Part shown: piece by piece, positions 17,707 through 26,759 of the stretch
Layout of the letters: each line of letters opens with the position of its first letter
How positions within the stretch are numbered: position 1 is the first letter of the stretch
Source of the DNA: Clostridiales bacterium
GTDB taxonomy: Bacteria; Bacillota; Clostridia; Oscillospirales; CAG-272
DNA: 64,000 nt
NCBI GenBank assembly: GCA_022800625.1
Contig: JAAWQR010000001.1
Coordinates: forward strand, 1-64,000
Direction of reading: 5' to 3'
The notes under the pieces: generated by a model
Told to the model about the DNA's origin: nothing
Database searches by the model: none
The model's input: the letters and a program-made list of their open reading frames with translations, nothing else
Made by a program: the position numbers and the translations under genes

Positions 17707-19002
17707 ATGAAACAATTCAGCACGATATTAAAATTTGAACTGTGGGGATATCTGAAAAATAAAATTTTTGTAGGTATTACGGTTTTTCTGGCGCTTTTGA
17801 TAGCCGTTATTATGTTTTTTCCGAGAATTACGGAAGCTATTTCTTCGGATAACGGTGCTGTCTCAGAAGAAAATGTTGATACGGAAAACGGCGGTGATAC
17901 CTCGGTCGGAGCTGTTGACTCTGAAAATGACAGAATTATGCTCATTTCAGCAGAAGAGAATGACGTTCAACATCTGATAGAATCGGCTTTCAGCGAAGCT
18001 TTTACCGATTATGATGTACAACTTTCGGATAAGAACATAGATGATATAAAAGCTTCTGTAACAGGCGGTGAGGCAGAATGCGCTTTTGTGTTTGACAGTC
18101 TCACATCATATACTTATTATGTTGATAATCTTTCAATGTATGACTCAAATACCGAAATCGCAGACACTTTGCTTGAAAATGTTTGCAGAATGAATGCAAT
18201 GCTTGAAGCAGGCATAGAGCCTGATGAAGCAGCGTCCTTAATGAGTATTCAGATAGAAAATGAAACTGTCAGTCTCGGAAAAGATCAAATGCAGAATTTT
18301 TTCTACACATATATTATGATCTTTGCTCTGTATATGGTGATTCTTCTTTACGGTCAGATGGTTGCGACAAATGTCGCGACAGAGAAAAGCTCAAGAGCCA
18401 TGGAAGTCCTTATTACAAGCGCATCTCCGACAAGCATGATGTTCGGAAAGGTAATAGCTTCATGTATTGCAGGGCTTTTACAGCTTATCGCCGTGTTCGG
18501 CTCAGCCGTTCTGTTTTATAATCTGAATTTGTCATATTGGAGCGACAATATGATTATCGCGTCCATATTTGATATGCCGATCTCCCTTCTCGGATATATG
18601 CTTCTGTTCTTCATTCTCGGATTTTTCATATATGCTTTCATGTTCGGGGCAATCGGTTCTACTGCGTCAAAGCTTGAAGATATCAATACTTCGGTAATGC
18701 CTGTAACGCTTGTTTTCATAGCATCATTTATCATCGTCATGTATTCGATGTCATCAGGCTCGGTTGACAGCACTCTCATGACTGTATGCTCGTTTGTACC
18801 GTTTACATCTCCGATGGCAATGTTTACGAGAATTGCTATGAGTACGGTAACGCTGTGGCAGATTATAACATCAGCTGTTATTCTTGTGGCTTCCGCCTCA
18901 CTGATTGGAGTGATAGCTGCAAAAATATACCGTGTAGGCGTGCTTATGTACGGAACATCTCCGAAGCCGTCGGCCATAATAAAAGCTATTAAAAACGCAT
19001 AA
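17707..19002 (+). CDS. ABC-2 permease (NatB-like)
   Basis: A 431-residue membrane subunit with the ABC2_membrane_3 layout: helix at about 20-40, a large extracytoplasmic loop rich in Glu/Asp/Asn (about 45-190), then five to six helices. The TNVATEKSSRAMEVLITSAS segment is the cytoplasmic coupling element typical of NatB-like permeases. TAAGGAG ends 8 bases before ATG 17707; a GTG three codons earlier lies inside that site and was not used. It forms a pair with the ATPase upstream. Confidence 0.92.
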   Translation: MKQFSTILKFELWGYLKNKIFVGITVFLALLIAVIMFFPRITEAISSDNGAVSEENVDTENGGDTSVGAVDSENDRIMLISAEENDVQHLIESAFSEAFTDYDVQLSDKNIDDIKASVTGGEAECAFVFDSLTSYTYYVDNLSMYDSNTEIADTLLENVCRMNAMLEAGIEPDEAASLMSIQIENETVSLGKDQMQNFFYTYIMIFALYMVILLYGQMVATNVATEKSSRAMEVLITSASPTSMMFGKVIASCIAGLLQLIAVFGSAVLFYNLNLSYWSDNMIIASIFDMPISLLGYMLLFFILGFFIYAFMFGAIGSTASKLEDINTSVMPVTLVFIASFIIVMYSMSSGSVDSTLMTVCSFVPFTSPMAMFTRIAMSTVTLWQIITSAVILVASASLIGVIAAKIYRVGVLMYGTSPKPSAIIKAIKNA

Positions 19003-19003
19003 T

Positions 19004-19044
19004 AATAAATCTCCCGATATCCGTTTGGTATCGGGGGATTTATT
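19004..19044. terminator. Bidirectional terminator between ABC operons
   Basis: Stem AATAAATC(T)CCCGATA against TATCGGGGGATTTATT with T-rich flanks on both strands; it lies between two converging ABC operons. Confidence 0.85.
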
Positions 19045-19053
19045 TGTTTCTTC

Positions 19054-19686
19054 CTACATATCGCGCTTTTCATAAATCTTAATTGATATACGCCATGATA
19101 TTACGTATAAAACTGCTGTAAGGATAACTGCTGTTAAGACGGCAGTCCTCGGCTCAAAGGATATTGTCTTTATAAAGTCGGAACTGAGTCCGACGCTCAC
19201 AGACATAATGATCGCTACAAGTAAAATATACATCAGCCTTGCTTTCTGAGAGCCGAACTTGAATACGATCGGCATAAAAATTGCAGTGCTTATAACCGCT
19301 GCAACTGCTCTTACGGATATTTGTATGAGAACAGGGGCAACAGATGCTGAGTTTCCCGAAATGCTGAGGTAGATTACTATAGGTATCGTACATAGCGCAA
19401 GCATTGCTGCCGTACAAATTATTTCTACAAGATATTTTACCGTGACATGAGATTTTTTCGGAACCGGCAAGGCCGCAGCGTAAGTATTCCACTTGAAATT
19501 CTCGTCATAAGACAGCAGAGATATCGGCAGGAGAGAGCCAATCATTATAGGATAGGTAAGCGCAAATCCAATGTTAGATAAGTTGTTCCCAAGTATGGCA
19601 AATGCAATAAATGCGGCAGACATAATAAACACAAAGCGAAAATATTTTTTTATAACATAAAATTCTTTGATAAGTAAACCTTTCAT
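19054..19686 (-). CDS. ABC-2 permease (BcrB/YhcI-like)
   Basis: A 210-residue protein with six hydrophobic segments in the ABC2_membrane_5 arrangement, beginning MKGLLIKEFYVIKKYFR with the first helix at about 18-35. KWNTYAAALPVPKKSHVTVKY is the usual cytosolic loop of this family. It is the last gene of the GntR-ATPase-permease operon, 32 bases after the ATPase. Such three-gene units commonly answer cell-wall stress or antimicrobial peptides, but the substrate cannot be read here. Confidence 0.85.
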   Translation of the reverse strand: MKGLLIKEFYVIKKYFRFVFIMSAAFIAFAILGNNLSNIGFALTYPIMIGSLLPISLLSYDENFKWNTYAAALPVPKKSHVTVKYLVEIICTAAMLALCTIPIVIYLSISGNSASVAPVLIQISVRAVAAVISTAIFMPIVFKFGSQKARLMYILLVAIIMSVSVGLSSDFIKTISFEPRTAVLTAVILTAVLYVISWRISIKIYEKRDM

Positions 19687-19718
19687 GGTGAGAATCCTTT
19701 CATATAATACTGTGTATT

Positions 19719-20558
19719 TTAACTGCGGCTCATGAAAATAAACAGCTTTTCAATATCTATCGGTGTAGTTTTTATTCCGGACGGCGCATATCCTCGCTTG
19801 ATTATTGCTTCTGTTCCGTACTGCGTTTCTCTCTTGCCGATCACGGCAGATGAAGGAAGAGAATTTATTATATCCGAGGAAGCCATAGCCATGCAGTATT
19901 CTTCATACAGCAGGTTCATTTCTTCGCATAAGATGAGCTTTCCGTTATGCAGAAATGCAACATAATCGCATATTTTTTCAAGGTCGCTTATAATGTGTGA
20001 GGATATGAGCACGGAATGATTTTCGTCTCTCGTAAATTCTCCGAATAGGTTTATAACTTCATCGCGTATTACAGGATCAAGACCGCTTGTCGCTTCGTCG
20101 AGGATCAGCAGCTTCGGTCCATGGGAAAGGGCAATGGCGATTCCCATTTTCATCTGCATACCGCGTGAAAAATCCTTAAAAGGTTTATTCCTCGGAACAG
20201 AGAGCTTATCCAAATAACTTTTAAAGTCATGGCTGCTCCAATTTTTATATATGTTTTTCATTATTCTGTCGATCTCCGATGCTTTAAGCATGGGAGGCAG
20301 TCCCGGTTCGTCAAGAACAACTCCGATGTCTTCTTTGACTTTGTCAAAATTACAGGAAGTATTGTCATGCCCCAAAACTGTGATACTTCCGCTTTCTCGG
20401 TGTATCATGTTAAGTATCAGCTTGATCGTTGTACTTTTTCCGGCGCCGTTCTCTCCTATAAGTCCCATAATACACCCTGTCGGCAGCGCAAGATTCAGCC
20501 CGTCAAGCGTAAAGCTTCCGTATGATTTAGTCAGATTTTTAATTTCTATTGCATTCAT
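19719..20558 (-). CDS. ABC transporter ATP-binding protein
   Basis: A 279-residue ATPase. Walker A is GENGAGKSTTIK (about residues 36-47), the signature is FSRGMQMKMGIA (LSGGQ variant), Walker B is LLILDEATSGLDP and the H-loop is ISSHIISD. A short C-terminal tail of about 70 residues is family-specific. It lies 29 bases after the GntR gene and 32 before the permease in one operon. Confidence 0.94.
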   Translation of the reverse strand: MNAIEIKNLTKSYGSFTLDGLNLALPTGCIMGLIGENGAGKSTTIKLILNMIHRESGSITVLGHDNTSCNFDKVKEDIGVVLDEPGLPPMLKASEIDRIMKNIYKNWSSHDFKSYLDKLSVPRNKPFKDFSRGMQMKMGIAIALSHGPKLLILDEATSGLDPVIRDEVINLFGEFTRDENHSVLISSHIISDLEKICDYVAFLHNGKLILCEEMNLLYEEYCMAMASSDIINSLPSSAVIGKRETQYGTEAIIKRGYAPSGIKTTPIDIEKLFIFMSRS

Positions 20559-20587
20559 TTTGAGTATGTACCTTTCTTCATATAAAT

Positions 20588-20959
20588 TTATTCTGCAATA
20601 ATTATTCGCAGCATTTCGATCAGTTCATCATCTGACACTCCGCAGCATTTTGCAAGAGAATGAGCTTTGCTGAAATGTTCTTCGATCTTTTTAAGATTTT
20701 CTTCTCTTATCAGCTCAAGATTTTTTTGAGCTACAAAGCTTCCTTTAGCAGAGATCGTGTAGATAAAACCCTCACGTTCAAGCTCGTCATATGCACGCTT
20801 AGTTGTAACAACACTGATTCTCAAATCTTTCGCGAGGTTGCGTATAGAGGGAAGCGCCTCTCCCTCTTTAAGCTCACCCGACAGTATTTGCTCTTTTATA
20901 GCCGAATATATCTGATCATATATAGGCAGGCAGCTTTTATTATCAATTAAAATCAGCAT
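20588..20959 (-). CDS. GntR-family regulator, YtrA type
   Basis: The 123-residue protein has the winged helix of GntR regulators: PIYDQIYSAIKEQILSGEL, then GEALPSIRNLAKDLRIS and TTKRAYDELEREGFIY. The C-terminal tail is only ~50 residues, the short effector-less form typical of the YtrA subfamily, which represses its own ABC operon. First gene of the GntR-ABC-permease operon. GGAAAAG lies about 5-10 bases before ATG. A perfect 16-bp palindrome sits at its promoter, so autorepression is likely. Confidence 0.92.
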   Translation of the reverse strand: MLILIDNKSCLPIYDQIYSAIKEQILSGELKEGEALPSIRNLAKDLRISVVTTKRAYDELEREGFIYTISAKGSFVAQKNLELIREENLKKIEEHFSKAHSLAKCCGVSDDELIEMLRIIIAE

Positions 20960-20977
20960 GGCTTTTCCTTTCTGATA

Positions 20978-20993
20978 ACTGTATATATACAGT
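20978..20993. promoter_or_regulatory. Probable YtrA-type operator
   Basis: Perfect 16-bp palindrome ACTGTATATATACAGT just downstream of and overlapping the -10 box of the gntR operon; a further CACAGT copy lies at 20998-21003 on the plus strand. Confidence 0.65.
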
Positions 20994-21019
20994 ATACACA
21001 GTTATAACAGACTTGTCAA
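20991..21019 (-). promoter_or_regulatory. Sigma-A promoter of the gntR-ABC operon
   Basis: On the minus strand TTGACA, 17-base spacer, TATACT. Confidence 0.85.
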
Positions 21020-21115
21020 TAGCAAATTTTAAAAATAAGCTGTTAAAGATAATTGAAACTTGTAAAAGTGCAATGAATATCTCGGAAAAAAGTAAAAAAA
21101 GTCGGCTGATAGGTA

Positions 21116-21144
21116 TTGACAAAGCAGTGTTACAGTGATATAAT
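21116..21144 (+). promoter_or_regulatory. Sigma-A promoter of the branched-chain amino acid operon
   Basis: Consensus TTGACA, 17-base spacer, TATAAT, followed directly by the T-box leader. Confidence 0.9.
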
Positions 21145-21150
21145 AACGGT

Positions 21151-21420
21151 AATTGATAAAAAGCTATGACGAAGATGATTTGTAACATGAAGCTTTCAGA
21201 GAGCCGGCGTACGGTGAAAGTCGGCAGCGGATGTTTCAGATTCTCTCACTTCCGAGCCGGAAGTCAGAAAGCCTTAACGGTGAGTAGATACTTCCCGAGA
21301 ATGCTGCGTAAGTGCAAAGGAATTGTTGGATTCCGTGAGTGGCGACGACGGTCGCAATTTGAGTGGTACCGCGAGTGTAACCCACCCGTCTCAAAGAATA
21401 CTTTGGGCGGGTGTTTTTGT
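21151..21420 (+). promoter_or_regulatory. T-box leader, best read as leucine-responsive
   Basis: The conserved T-box GAGTGGTACCGCG lies at 21361-21373, just before a strong terminator. Upstream, the stem I apical signature AGAGAG...GGTGAAAG (21198-21220) and a GATGA K-turn-like element near 21175 are present. A CTTCCG-AGC-CGGAAG hairpin follows at 21249-21265. T-boxes bind uncharged tRNA and permit antitermination. The best specifier is CTC (21245-21247) followed by A, a Leu codon; ATT (21240-21242, Ile) is the alternative. The genes downstream make Leu, Ile and Val, which fits either. Confidence 0.88.
21383..21418 (+). terminator. Regulated terminator of the T-box leader
   Basis: Stem CACCCG(T)CTCAAAG-AATA-CTTTGGGCGGGTG followed by TTTTT; mutually exclusive with the antiterminator that uses the T-box at 21361. 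Confidence 0.9.
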
Positions 21421-21463
21421 ATAGCTCCCGTCATATTCCCGAAAGAAAGGCAAAAGTGGATTT

Positions 21464-22660
21464 ATGCTGACGCTGGATAAAATTTTTCATGCTTCCGTTA
21501 TTCTGAAGGACATAATCAGAAAAACAGCAATTGTCCGTACCGAAGGTATTATGGATGACTGCAAGCTGTTTTTAAAGCCTGAAAATCTTCAAAGAACCGG
21601 TTCTTTTAAACTTAGGGGCTCGGGATATAAGATAGCGATGCTTTCCGAGGAAGAAAAGAAGCGCGGGGTTATTGCTTGCTCTGCCGGAAATCACGCTCAG
21701 GGTGTTGCGCTTGCCGCAACAAAAAGCGGAGCGTCCTCGCTGATCTGTCTGCCCGACACAGCTCCTATATCAAAGATCGAAGCTACAAAGCGTTACGGCG
21801 CTCAGGTCTGCCTTGTAAACGGATGCTATGACGACGCATATAATAAAGCGCTGGAGCTGAGAGATGAGATGGGATATACCTTCGTTCATCCGTTTGATGA
21901 CGAAGATGTAATCGCAGGTCAGGGAACTATCGGACTTGAAATCGTACAGGAGATGGACGACGTTGACGCTGTTATAGTTCCCATCGGAGGCGGCGGACTT
22001 ATATCGGGCGTGGCTTATGCCATAAAGACGCTCAGACCGTCGATCAAGGTTTACGGCGTTCAGGCGGCAGGCGCTCCGAGTATGTATAACTCAATAAATG
22101 ATTCTCATATCGAATGCCTTGAAAGCGTTTCGACCATTGCCGACGGAATCGCTGTTAAGCAGCCGGGTGAAAATACATATGATCTTGTAAGCAAGTATGT
22201 CGATGACATTGCTCTTGTAAGCGAGGACGAGATAGCTTCTGCAATACTTGCGCTTATTGAAAAGCAGAAGATGACAGCCGAAGGAGCGGGAGCGGTTTCC
22301 GTAGCGGCAGCTATGTTTGATAAGTTCCCAATAAAAGGGAAAAAGGTTGTAAGCCTTGTCTCGGGAGGAAATATCGACGTTACTATTCTTTCTCGCGTTA
22401 TCGAGCGCGGACTTATGAAATCAGGACGTTCAAGCTGTCTCCTCATTGAGCTAATGGATAAACCCGGTCAGCTAAAGGACGTATCGAGAATAATAGCCGA
22501 TCATGGCGGAAACGTAACAAATGTTCACTATGAACACGCAAGCGAGATAGAGAGCGTCAACGGCTGTTATCTGCGAATTGCTATGGAAACGAGAAATTAC
22601 GAGCATGTGGAGGAAATTGCTAACGCTCTCCGCGGAGAAGGCTTCAAAATCGTAGAGTAA
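21464..22660 (+). CDS. ilvA: Threonine ammonia-lyase (threonine dehydratase)
   Basis: A 398-residue PLP enzyme converting threonine to 2-oxobutanoate and ammonia, the entry to isoleucine. The PLP lysine lies in TGSFKLRGS (about residue 49), the phosphate-binding loop is PIGGGGLISG and the SAGNHAQGVA segment binds substrate. The last ~75 residues (CLLIELMDKPGQLKDVSRII) form one ACT domain. At about 400 residues it is the short form. First gene after the T-box, followed by ridA, whose product removes the enamine/imine by-product. The nearest AAAGG is about 13 bases from the ATG, so initiation may be moderate. Confidence 0.95.
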   Translation: MLTLDKIFHASVILKDIIRKTAIVRTEGIMDDCKLFLKPENLQRTGSFKLRGSGYKIAMLSEEEKKRGVIACSAGNHAQGVALAATKSGASSLICLPDTAPISKIEATKRYGAQVCLVNGCYDDAYNKALELRDEMGYTFVHPFDDEDVIAGQGTIGLEIVQEMDDVDAVIVPIGGGGLISGVAYAIKTLRPSIKVYGVQAAGAPSMYNSINDSHIECLESVSTIADGIAVKQPGENTYDLVSKYVDDIALVSEDEIASAILALIEKQKMTAEGAGAVSVAAAMFDKFPIKGKKVVSLVSGGNIDVTILSRVIERGLMKSGRSSCLLIELMDKPGQLKDVSRIIADHGGNVTNVHYEHASEIESVNGCYLRIAMETRNYEHVEEIANALRGEGFKIVE

Positions 22661-22691
22661 ATATAATCTATTAAATCAGCAAAGGTTGAAC

Positions 22692-22830
22692 GTCTGAAAA
22701 TAAAATGCGCATAGAGTGTATTTCATCTGATTTCAGACACGATTTGTGTCTTTCACCGAGAGAACGGGCGAATTTCGCCTGCGGCGAAATCGACACAAAT
22801 CACCACTTTAGCACTGTATGCACTAAAGTG
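22692..22830. repeat. Compound palindromic element between ilvA and ridA
   Basis: Three hairpins in a row. First, GTCTGAAA (22692-22699) with TTTCAGAC (22731-22738). Second, a nested pair: GATTTGTGTC (22741-22750) with GACACAAATC (22792-22801), enclosing ATTTCGCC-TGC-GGCGAAAT (22772-22790). Third, CACTTTAG (22804-22811) with CTAAAGTG (22823-22830). None has a T run, so it is not an intrinsic terminator. It ends just before the ridA ribosome site. It looks like a dispersed palindromic repeat or an RNA processing/stability element. Confidence 0.6.
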
Positions 22831-22851
22831 TGGAAAGGAATGGTCATAAAA

Positions 22852-23226
22852 ATGAGTAAAATAATACATACATCAAACGCACCCGAAGCGATCGGACCGT
22901 ATTCGCAGGCTGTAGCTTGCGGCAATCTTGTATTTACCTCAGGGCAGATCGCAATAAATCCCGCAAACGGAACTATAGAAGCCGATACTATTGAAGCTCA
23001 GACCGAGCAGGTTTGCAAGAATCTAAAAGCAGTGCTTGAAGAATCAGGCTCTTCGCTTGAAAAAGTAATAAAAACGGTATGCTTTCTTAGAAATATGAGC
23101 GATTTCGCGGCATTTAATGAAGTGTACGGAAAGTATTTTATCGGTAAGCCTGCAAGATCATGCGTTGCGGTAAGAGAGTTGCCGAAAAATGTTTTAGTCG
23201 AAATAGATACCGTGGCGGAAATTTAA
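22852..23226 (+). CDS. ridA: RidA-family enamine/imine deaminase
   Basis: A 124-residue protein of the YjgF/YER057c/UK114 family. Marks are NAPEAIGPYSQAV, LVFTSGQIAINP and the C-terminal RSCVAVRELPKNVLVEIDTVA, which contains the substrate-binding Arg and Glu. It hydrolyses 2-aminoacrylate and the iminobutyrate released by IlvA, so its place directly after ilvA makes sense. It probably forms a homotrimer in the cytosol. ATG 22852 fits the family N-terminus; the ATG at 22840 overlaps the AAAGGA site. Confidence 0.95.
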   Translation: MSKIIHTSNAPEAIGPYSQAVACGNLVFTSGQIAINPANGTIEADTIEAQTEQVCKNLKAVLEESGSSLEKVIKTVCFLRNMSDFAAFNEVYGKYFIGKPARSCVAVRELPKNVLVEIDTVAEI

Positions 23227-23252
23227 TTAAAAAACAGTAAAGGGGATATATT

Positions 23253-24926
23253 ATGAATGCAAACAAGTACGGCGTGGGATATTACCTCCCGCCTGAAGTT
23301 ACATACGATTGGGTAAAAAAGGATCATGTGGATAAAGCGCCGCTTTGGTGCAGCGTTGATCTCAGGGACGGAAATCAAAGCCTTGTAATTCCTATGGATC
23401 TTAAGGAAAAGCTTGAGTTTTATAAGCTTCTTTTAAAAGTGGGATTCAAAGAAATTGAGGTCGGTTTTCCGGCAGCATCCGAAACTGAATATGAATTTCT
23501 TCGCACACTGATCGAAAATAATATGATCCCGAAGGACGTTACAGTTCAGGTTTTGACTCAGTGCCGAGAACATATTATAAGGAAAACCTTTGAGGCTTGC
23601 AAGGGAGCTCCGAGTGCAATCATTCATTTCTATAATTCTGTGAGCGTTGCACAGAGAGAGCAGGTATTCCGCAAATCAAAAGAGGAAATTAAAAAGATAG
23701 CTACTGACGGAGCAAAGCTTGTAAAAAAGCTTGCCGCTGAGTATGAGGGGAATTTCCGCTTTGAATATTCGCCCGAAAGCTTTACGGGAACAGAGCCTGA
23801 ATATGCTCTTGAAGTGTGCAACGCAGTGCTTGATATACTCAAGCCCGGTCCTGACAACAATGTTATTATCAATCTTCCCGTGACTGTTGAGATGAGCATG
23901 CCGCACGTTTATGCAACTCAGATTGAATATATGTGCAAAAATCTCAAATACAGAAAATATGTTACCGTAAGTCTCCACCCGCATAACGACCGCGGAACGG
24001 GAGTTGCGGATACCGAGCTTGCGCTTCTTGCGGGAGCAGACAGAGTAGAAGGAACGCTTTTCGGAAACGGTGAAAGAACAGGTAACGTTGACGTTATAAC
24101 GCTTGCGATGAATATGTATTCTCACGGTGTAGATCCGAAGCTTGACTTCTCTGATATGCCGTCTATCGTTGAAGTGTATGAAAAATGCACAAGAATGCAC
24201 GTATATGAGAGAACACCCTATGCAGGTTCGCTTGTTTTTGCAGCTTTCTCGGGAAGTCATCAGGATGCTATAGCAAAAGGTATGAAGTGGCGTGAGGAAA
24301 AGAAGCTTGAACAATGGACAGTTCCTTATATACCGATCGATCCGAAAGACATCAGCCGCACATACGATGCCGACGTGATAAGAGTTAACTCTCAGAGCGG
24401 AAAGGGCGGTATCGGGTATCTTCTCGAACAAACCTACGGATATGTTTTGCCGGCAGGTATGCGAGAGCATCTCAGCTATCTCTGCAAGGGTATCTCAGAC
24501 CATGAGCATAAGGAATTGAAGGTATCAGAGGTTCTTGACATCTTCAAGGATCATTACTTTGATTATAAGAATCCCGTTTCTGTAGAAAACTTCCAGTTTA
24601 AGCAGGACGGAAACGAGGTCATAGCAGACATAACTTTGAAAAACGGTGAGGAAACATCTTCTCTTACGGTTTCGGGTAACGGATCAATAGATGCTCTCAG
24701 CAATGCACTCAAAAAATTTACAGGAAACGATTATATGCTTAAGGTCTATACAGAGCACAGCATGCAGGATCAGAATTCAAAGAGCGTTGCTGCGGCTTAT
24801 ATCGGTCTTGAAGCACCGAGCGGTGAGATTTATTGGGGAGTCGGTACTCATACGGATATTATACGCGCAGGCGCTCATGCGCTTCTCAGTGCGTATAACA
24901 ATTATGTAAAAGACATATCCAAGTAA
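23253..24926 (+). CDS. leuA: 2-isopropylmalate synthase
   Basis: A 557-residue enzyme condensing 2-oxoisovalerate with acetyl-CoA, the first leucine-specific step. The catalytic barrel opens with [13 protein letters not shown] (metal Asp and Arg) and has [13 protein letters not shown]; the metal-binding HxH is in [21 protein letters not shown] is the flexible domain signature. The C-terminal ~130 residues are the LeuA regulatory domain for leucine feedback. Length and the opening [10 protein letters not shown] match the ~560-residue (type 2) LeuA rather than the ~510-residue form. AAAGGGG ribosome site. Confidence 0.95.
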   Translation: MNANKYGVGYYLPPEVTYDWVKKDHVDKAPLWCSVDLRDGNQSLVIPMDLKEKLEFYKLLLKVGFKEIEVGFPAASETEYEFLRTLIENNMIPKDVTVQVLTQCREHIIRKTFEACKGAPSAIIHFYNSVSVAQREQVFRKSKEEIKKIATDGAKLVKKLAAEYEGNFRFEYSPESFTGTEPEYALEVCNAVLDILKPGPDNNVIINLPVTVEMSMPHVYATQIEYMCKNLKYRKYVTVSLHPHNDRGTGVADTELALLAGADRVEGTLFGNGERTGNVDVITLAMNMYSHGVDPKLDFSDMPSIVEVYEKCTRMHVYERTPYAGSLVFAAFSGSHQDAIAKGMKWREEKKLEQWTVPYIPIDPKDISRTYDADVIRVNSQSGKGGIGYLLEQTYGYVLPAGMREHLSYLCKGISDHEHKELKVSEVLDIFKDHYFDYKNPVSVENFQFKQDGNEVIADITLKNGEETSSLTVSGNGSIDALSNALKKFTGNDYMLKVYTEHSMQDQNSKSVAAAYIGLEAPSGEIYWGVGTHTDIIRAGAHALLSAYNNYVKDISK

Positions 24927-24997
24927 TTTCACAGCTCAAGTTTAGGTATAAGCAAACTGAAGCTAAATATAGAAAAATAAAAATATGGAGTTTTCAT

Positions 24998-26263
24998 ATG
25001 GGAATGACAATGACTCAAAAGATTTTAGCGGCGCATGCAGGTCTTGACACTGTCACGGCAGGTCAGCTCATAAATGCAAAGCTTGATCTTGTACTCGGTA
25101 ACGATATTACAACTCCCGTAGCCGTAAACGAATTTAAAAAAGCAGGCTTCGAGGAAGTGTTCAATAAAGACAGAATTGCGATAGTTCTCGATCACTTTGT
25201 TCCGAATAAAGATATCAAAGCGGCAGAACAGTCGAAACAGTGCCGCGGATTTGCGTGCGATCACTGCATCAGCCATTTTTACGATGTCGGTAAAATGGGA
25301 ATCGAGCATGCGCTTCTTCCCGAACAGGGTGTTGTAACGGCAGGTGATTGCATAATCGGCGCAGACAGCCATACATGTACATACGGCGCACTCGGTGCAT
25401 TTTCGACAGGTGTCGGAAGTACGGATATGGCGGCAGGAATGGCAACGGGAATGGCTTGGTTTAAGGTTCCGTCAGCTATTAAGTTTAACCTCAGCGGACG
25501 CCTTCCGTCAAATTGCAGCGGAAAAGACGTAATCCTTACAATTATCGGTCAGATCGGTGTTGACGGCGCATTATACCGCAGTATGGAGTTTGCGGGAGAA
25601 GGTGTAAAAACGCTTTCGATGGATGACAGACTTTGTATTTGCAATATGGCAATTGAGGCGGGCGCCAAAAACGGAATTTTCCCTGTTGATGATGTTACAA
25701 AGGCTTATATGGATGGACGTTCGGAGCGTGAACCTGTGATTTTTGAAGCAGATTCCGACGCAGAATACGAAAAGGTCATAGAAATAGATCTCTCGTCTGT
25801 TACTCCGACCGTAAGCTGTCCTCATCTTCCCGAAAATACAAAGCCGGCTTCTGAGCTTTCCGATATAAAGATAGATCAGGTAGTAATCGGAAGCTGCACA
25901 AACGGACGTATGGAGGATATGGAGGTAGCATACCGCACGCTGAACGGAAAGAAGATCGCGGACGGAATACGCTGCATCATTATCCCCGGTACAATGGAAA
26001 TCATGCGCGAATGTGTGGAGCGCGGTTATGTGACAGCCTTTATTGATGCAGGCGCAGTCGTTTCAACACCGACCTGCGGACCTTGTCTCGGCGGATATAT
26101 GGGAATTCTCGCCGCAGGAGAGAGATGTATAGCAACGACAAACCGTAACTTTGTCGGACGTATGGGACACGTTGAAAGCGAAGTATATCTTGCAAGCCCG
26201 GCAACAGCTGCCGCAAGCGCGCTGACAGGATATATCACAAATCCGTCGGAGGTAAACGCATGA
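24998..26263 (+). CDS. leuC: 3-isopropylmalate dehydratase large subunit
   Basis: A 421-residue aconitase-family subunit that holds the [4Fe-4S] cluster and, with LeuD, isomerises 2- to 3-isopropylmalate. Cluster ligands are visible: Cys in VIGSCTNGR and the CxxC in [24 protein letters not shown] is the substrate-binding segment. The ~420-residue form is typical of Clostridia and archaea. TGGAG lies about 8 bases before ATG. Its end overlaps leuD by 4 bases (ATGA), implying translational coupling of the two subunits. Confidence 0.96.
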   Translation: MGMTMTQKILAAHAGLDTVTAGQLINAKLDLVLGNDITTPVAVNEFKKAGFEEVFNKDRIAIVLDHFVPNKDIKAAEQSKQCRGFACDHCISHFYDVGKMGIEHALLPEQGVVTAGDCIIGADSHTCTYGALGAFSTGVGSTDMAAGMATGMAWFKVPSAIKFNLSGRLPSNCSGKDVILTIIGQIGVDGALYRSMEFAGEGVKTLSMDDRLCICNMAIEAGAKNGIFPVDDVTKAYMDGRSEREPVIFEADSDAEYEKVIEIDLSSVTPTVSCPHLPENTKPASELSDIKIDQVVIGSCTNGRMEDMEVAYRTLNGKKIADGIRCIIIPGTMEIMRECVERGYVTAFIDAGAVVSTPTCGPCLGGYMGILAAGERCIATTNRNFVGRMGHVESEVYLASPATAAASALTGYITNPSEVNA

Positions 26264-26745
26264 ATACAAAGGGACATGTTTTCAAATATTCGGATAATGT
26301 AGATACAGACGTTATAATTCCGGCACGCTATCTTAACACACCCGATGCAAAAGAGCTTGCTCTCCACTGCATGGAGGATATCGACACTGAATTTGTAAAA
26401 CAGGTGCAAAAAGGCGATGTTATGGTTGCAGGCTGGAACTTCGGTTGCGGTTCATCGCGCGAGCATGCTCCGCTTGTTATCAAGACATGCGGAACAGGAT
26501 GCGTTATTGCAAAGAGTTTTGCGAGAATTTTCTACAGAAACGCAATAAATATCGGACTTCCGATACTTGAGTGCCCTGAAGCTGTCGATGAAATATCGTC
26601 AGGAGATGAGGTTTCGGTTGATTTTGATACGGGAGTTATAACCGATATTACGACGGGAGAGACATATAAGGCACAGCCGTTCCCGCCTTTTATTCAGAAT
26701 ATTATATCGGCAGGCGGACTGCTTGCTTCATTGAAGCAAAACTAA
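26260..26745 (+). CDS. leuD: 3-isopropylmalate dehydratase small subunit
   Basis: A 161-residue swivelling-domain partner of LeuC. It carries [11 protein letters not shown] and the [14 protein letters not shown] loop typical of the short LeuD. Its ATG overlaps the leuC stop, and leuB follows after 14 bases. Confidence 0.96.
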   Translation: MNTKGHVFKYSDNVDTDVIIPARYLNTPDAKELALHCMEDIDTEFVKQVQKGDVMVAGWNFGCGSSREHAPLVIKTCGTGCVIAKSFARIFYRNAINIGLPILECPEAVDEISSGDEVSVDFDTGVITDITTGETYKAQPFPPFIQNIISAGGLLASLKQN

Positions 26746-26759
26746 CGGGGGATTTCTCG

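Noticed and set aside
22741..22830. Intrinsic terminator within the ilvA-ridA gap
   Set aside because: The stems are strong but no run of T follows, and the downstream genes have no promoter that I can see.
22705..22851. 49-codon N-terminal extension of RidA
   Set aside because: It would translate the palindromic element; the RidA family begins at MSKIIHT.
23676..24470. 264-codon minus-strand frame inside leuA
   Set aside because: Shadow of leuA; no domain, no ribosome site, Cys/Ser/Ile-rich composition typical of antisense frames.
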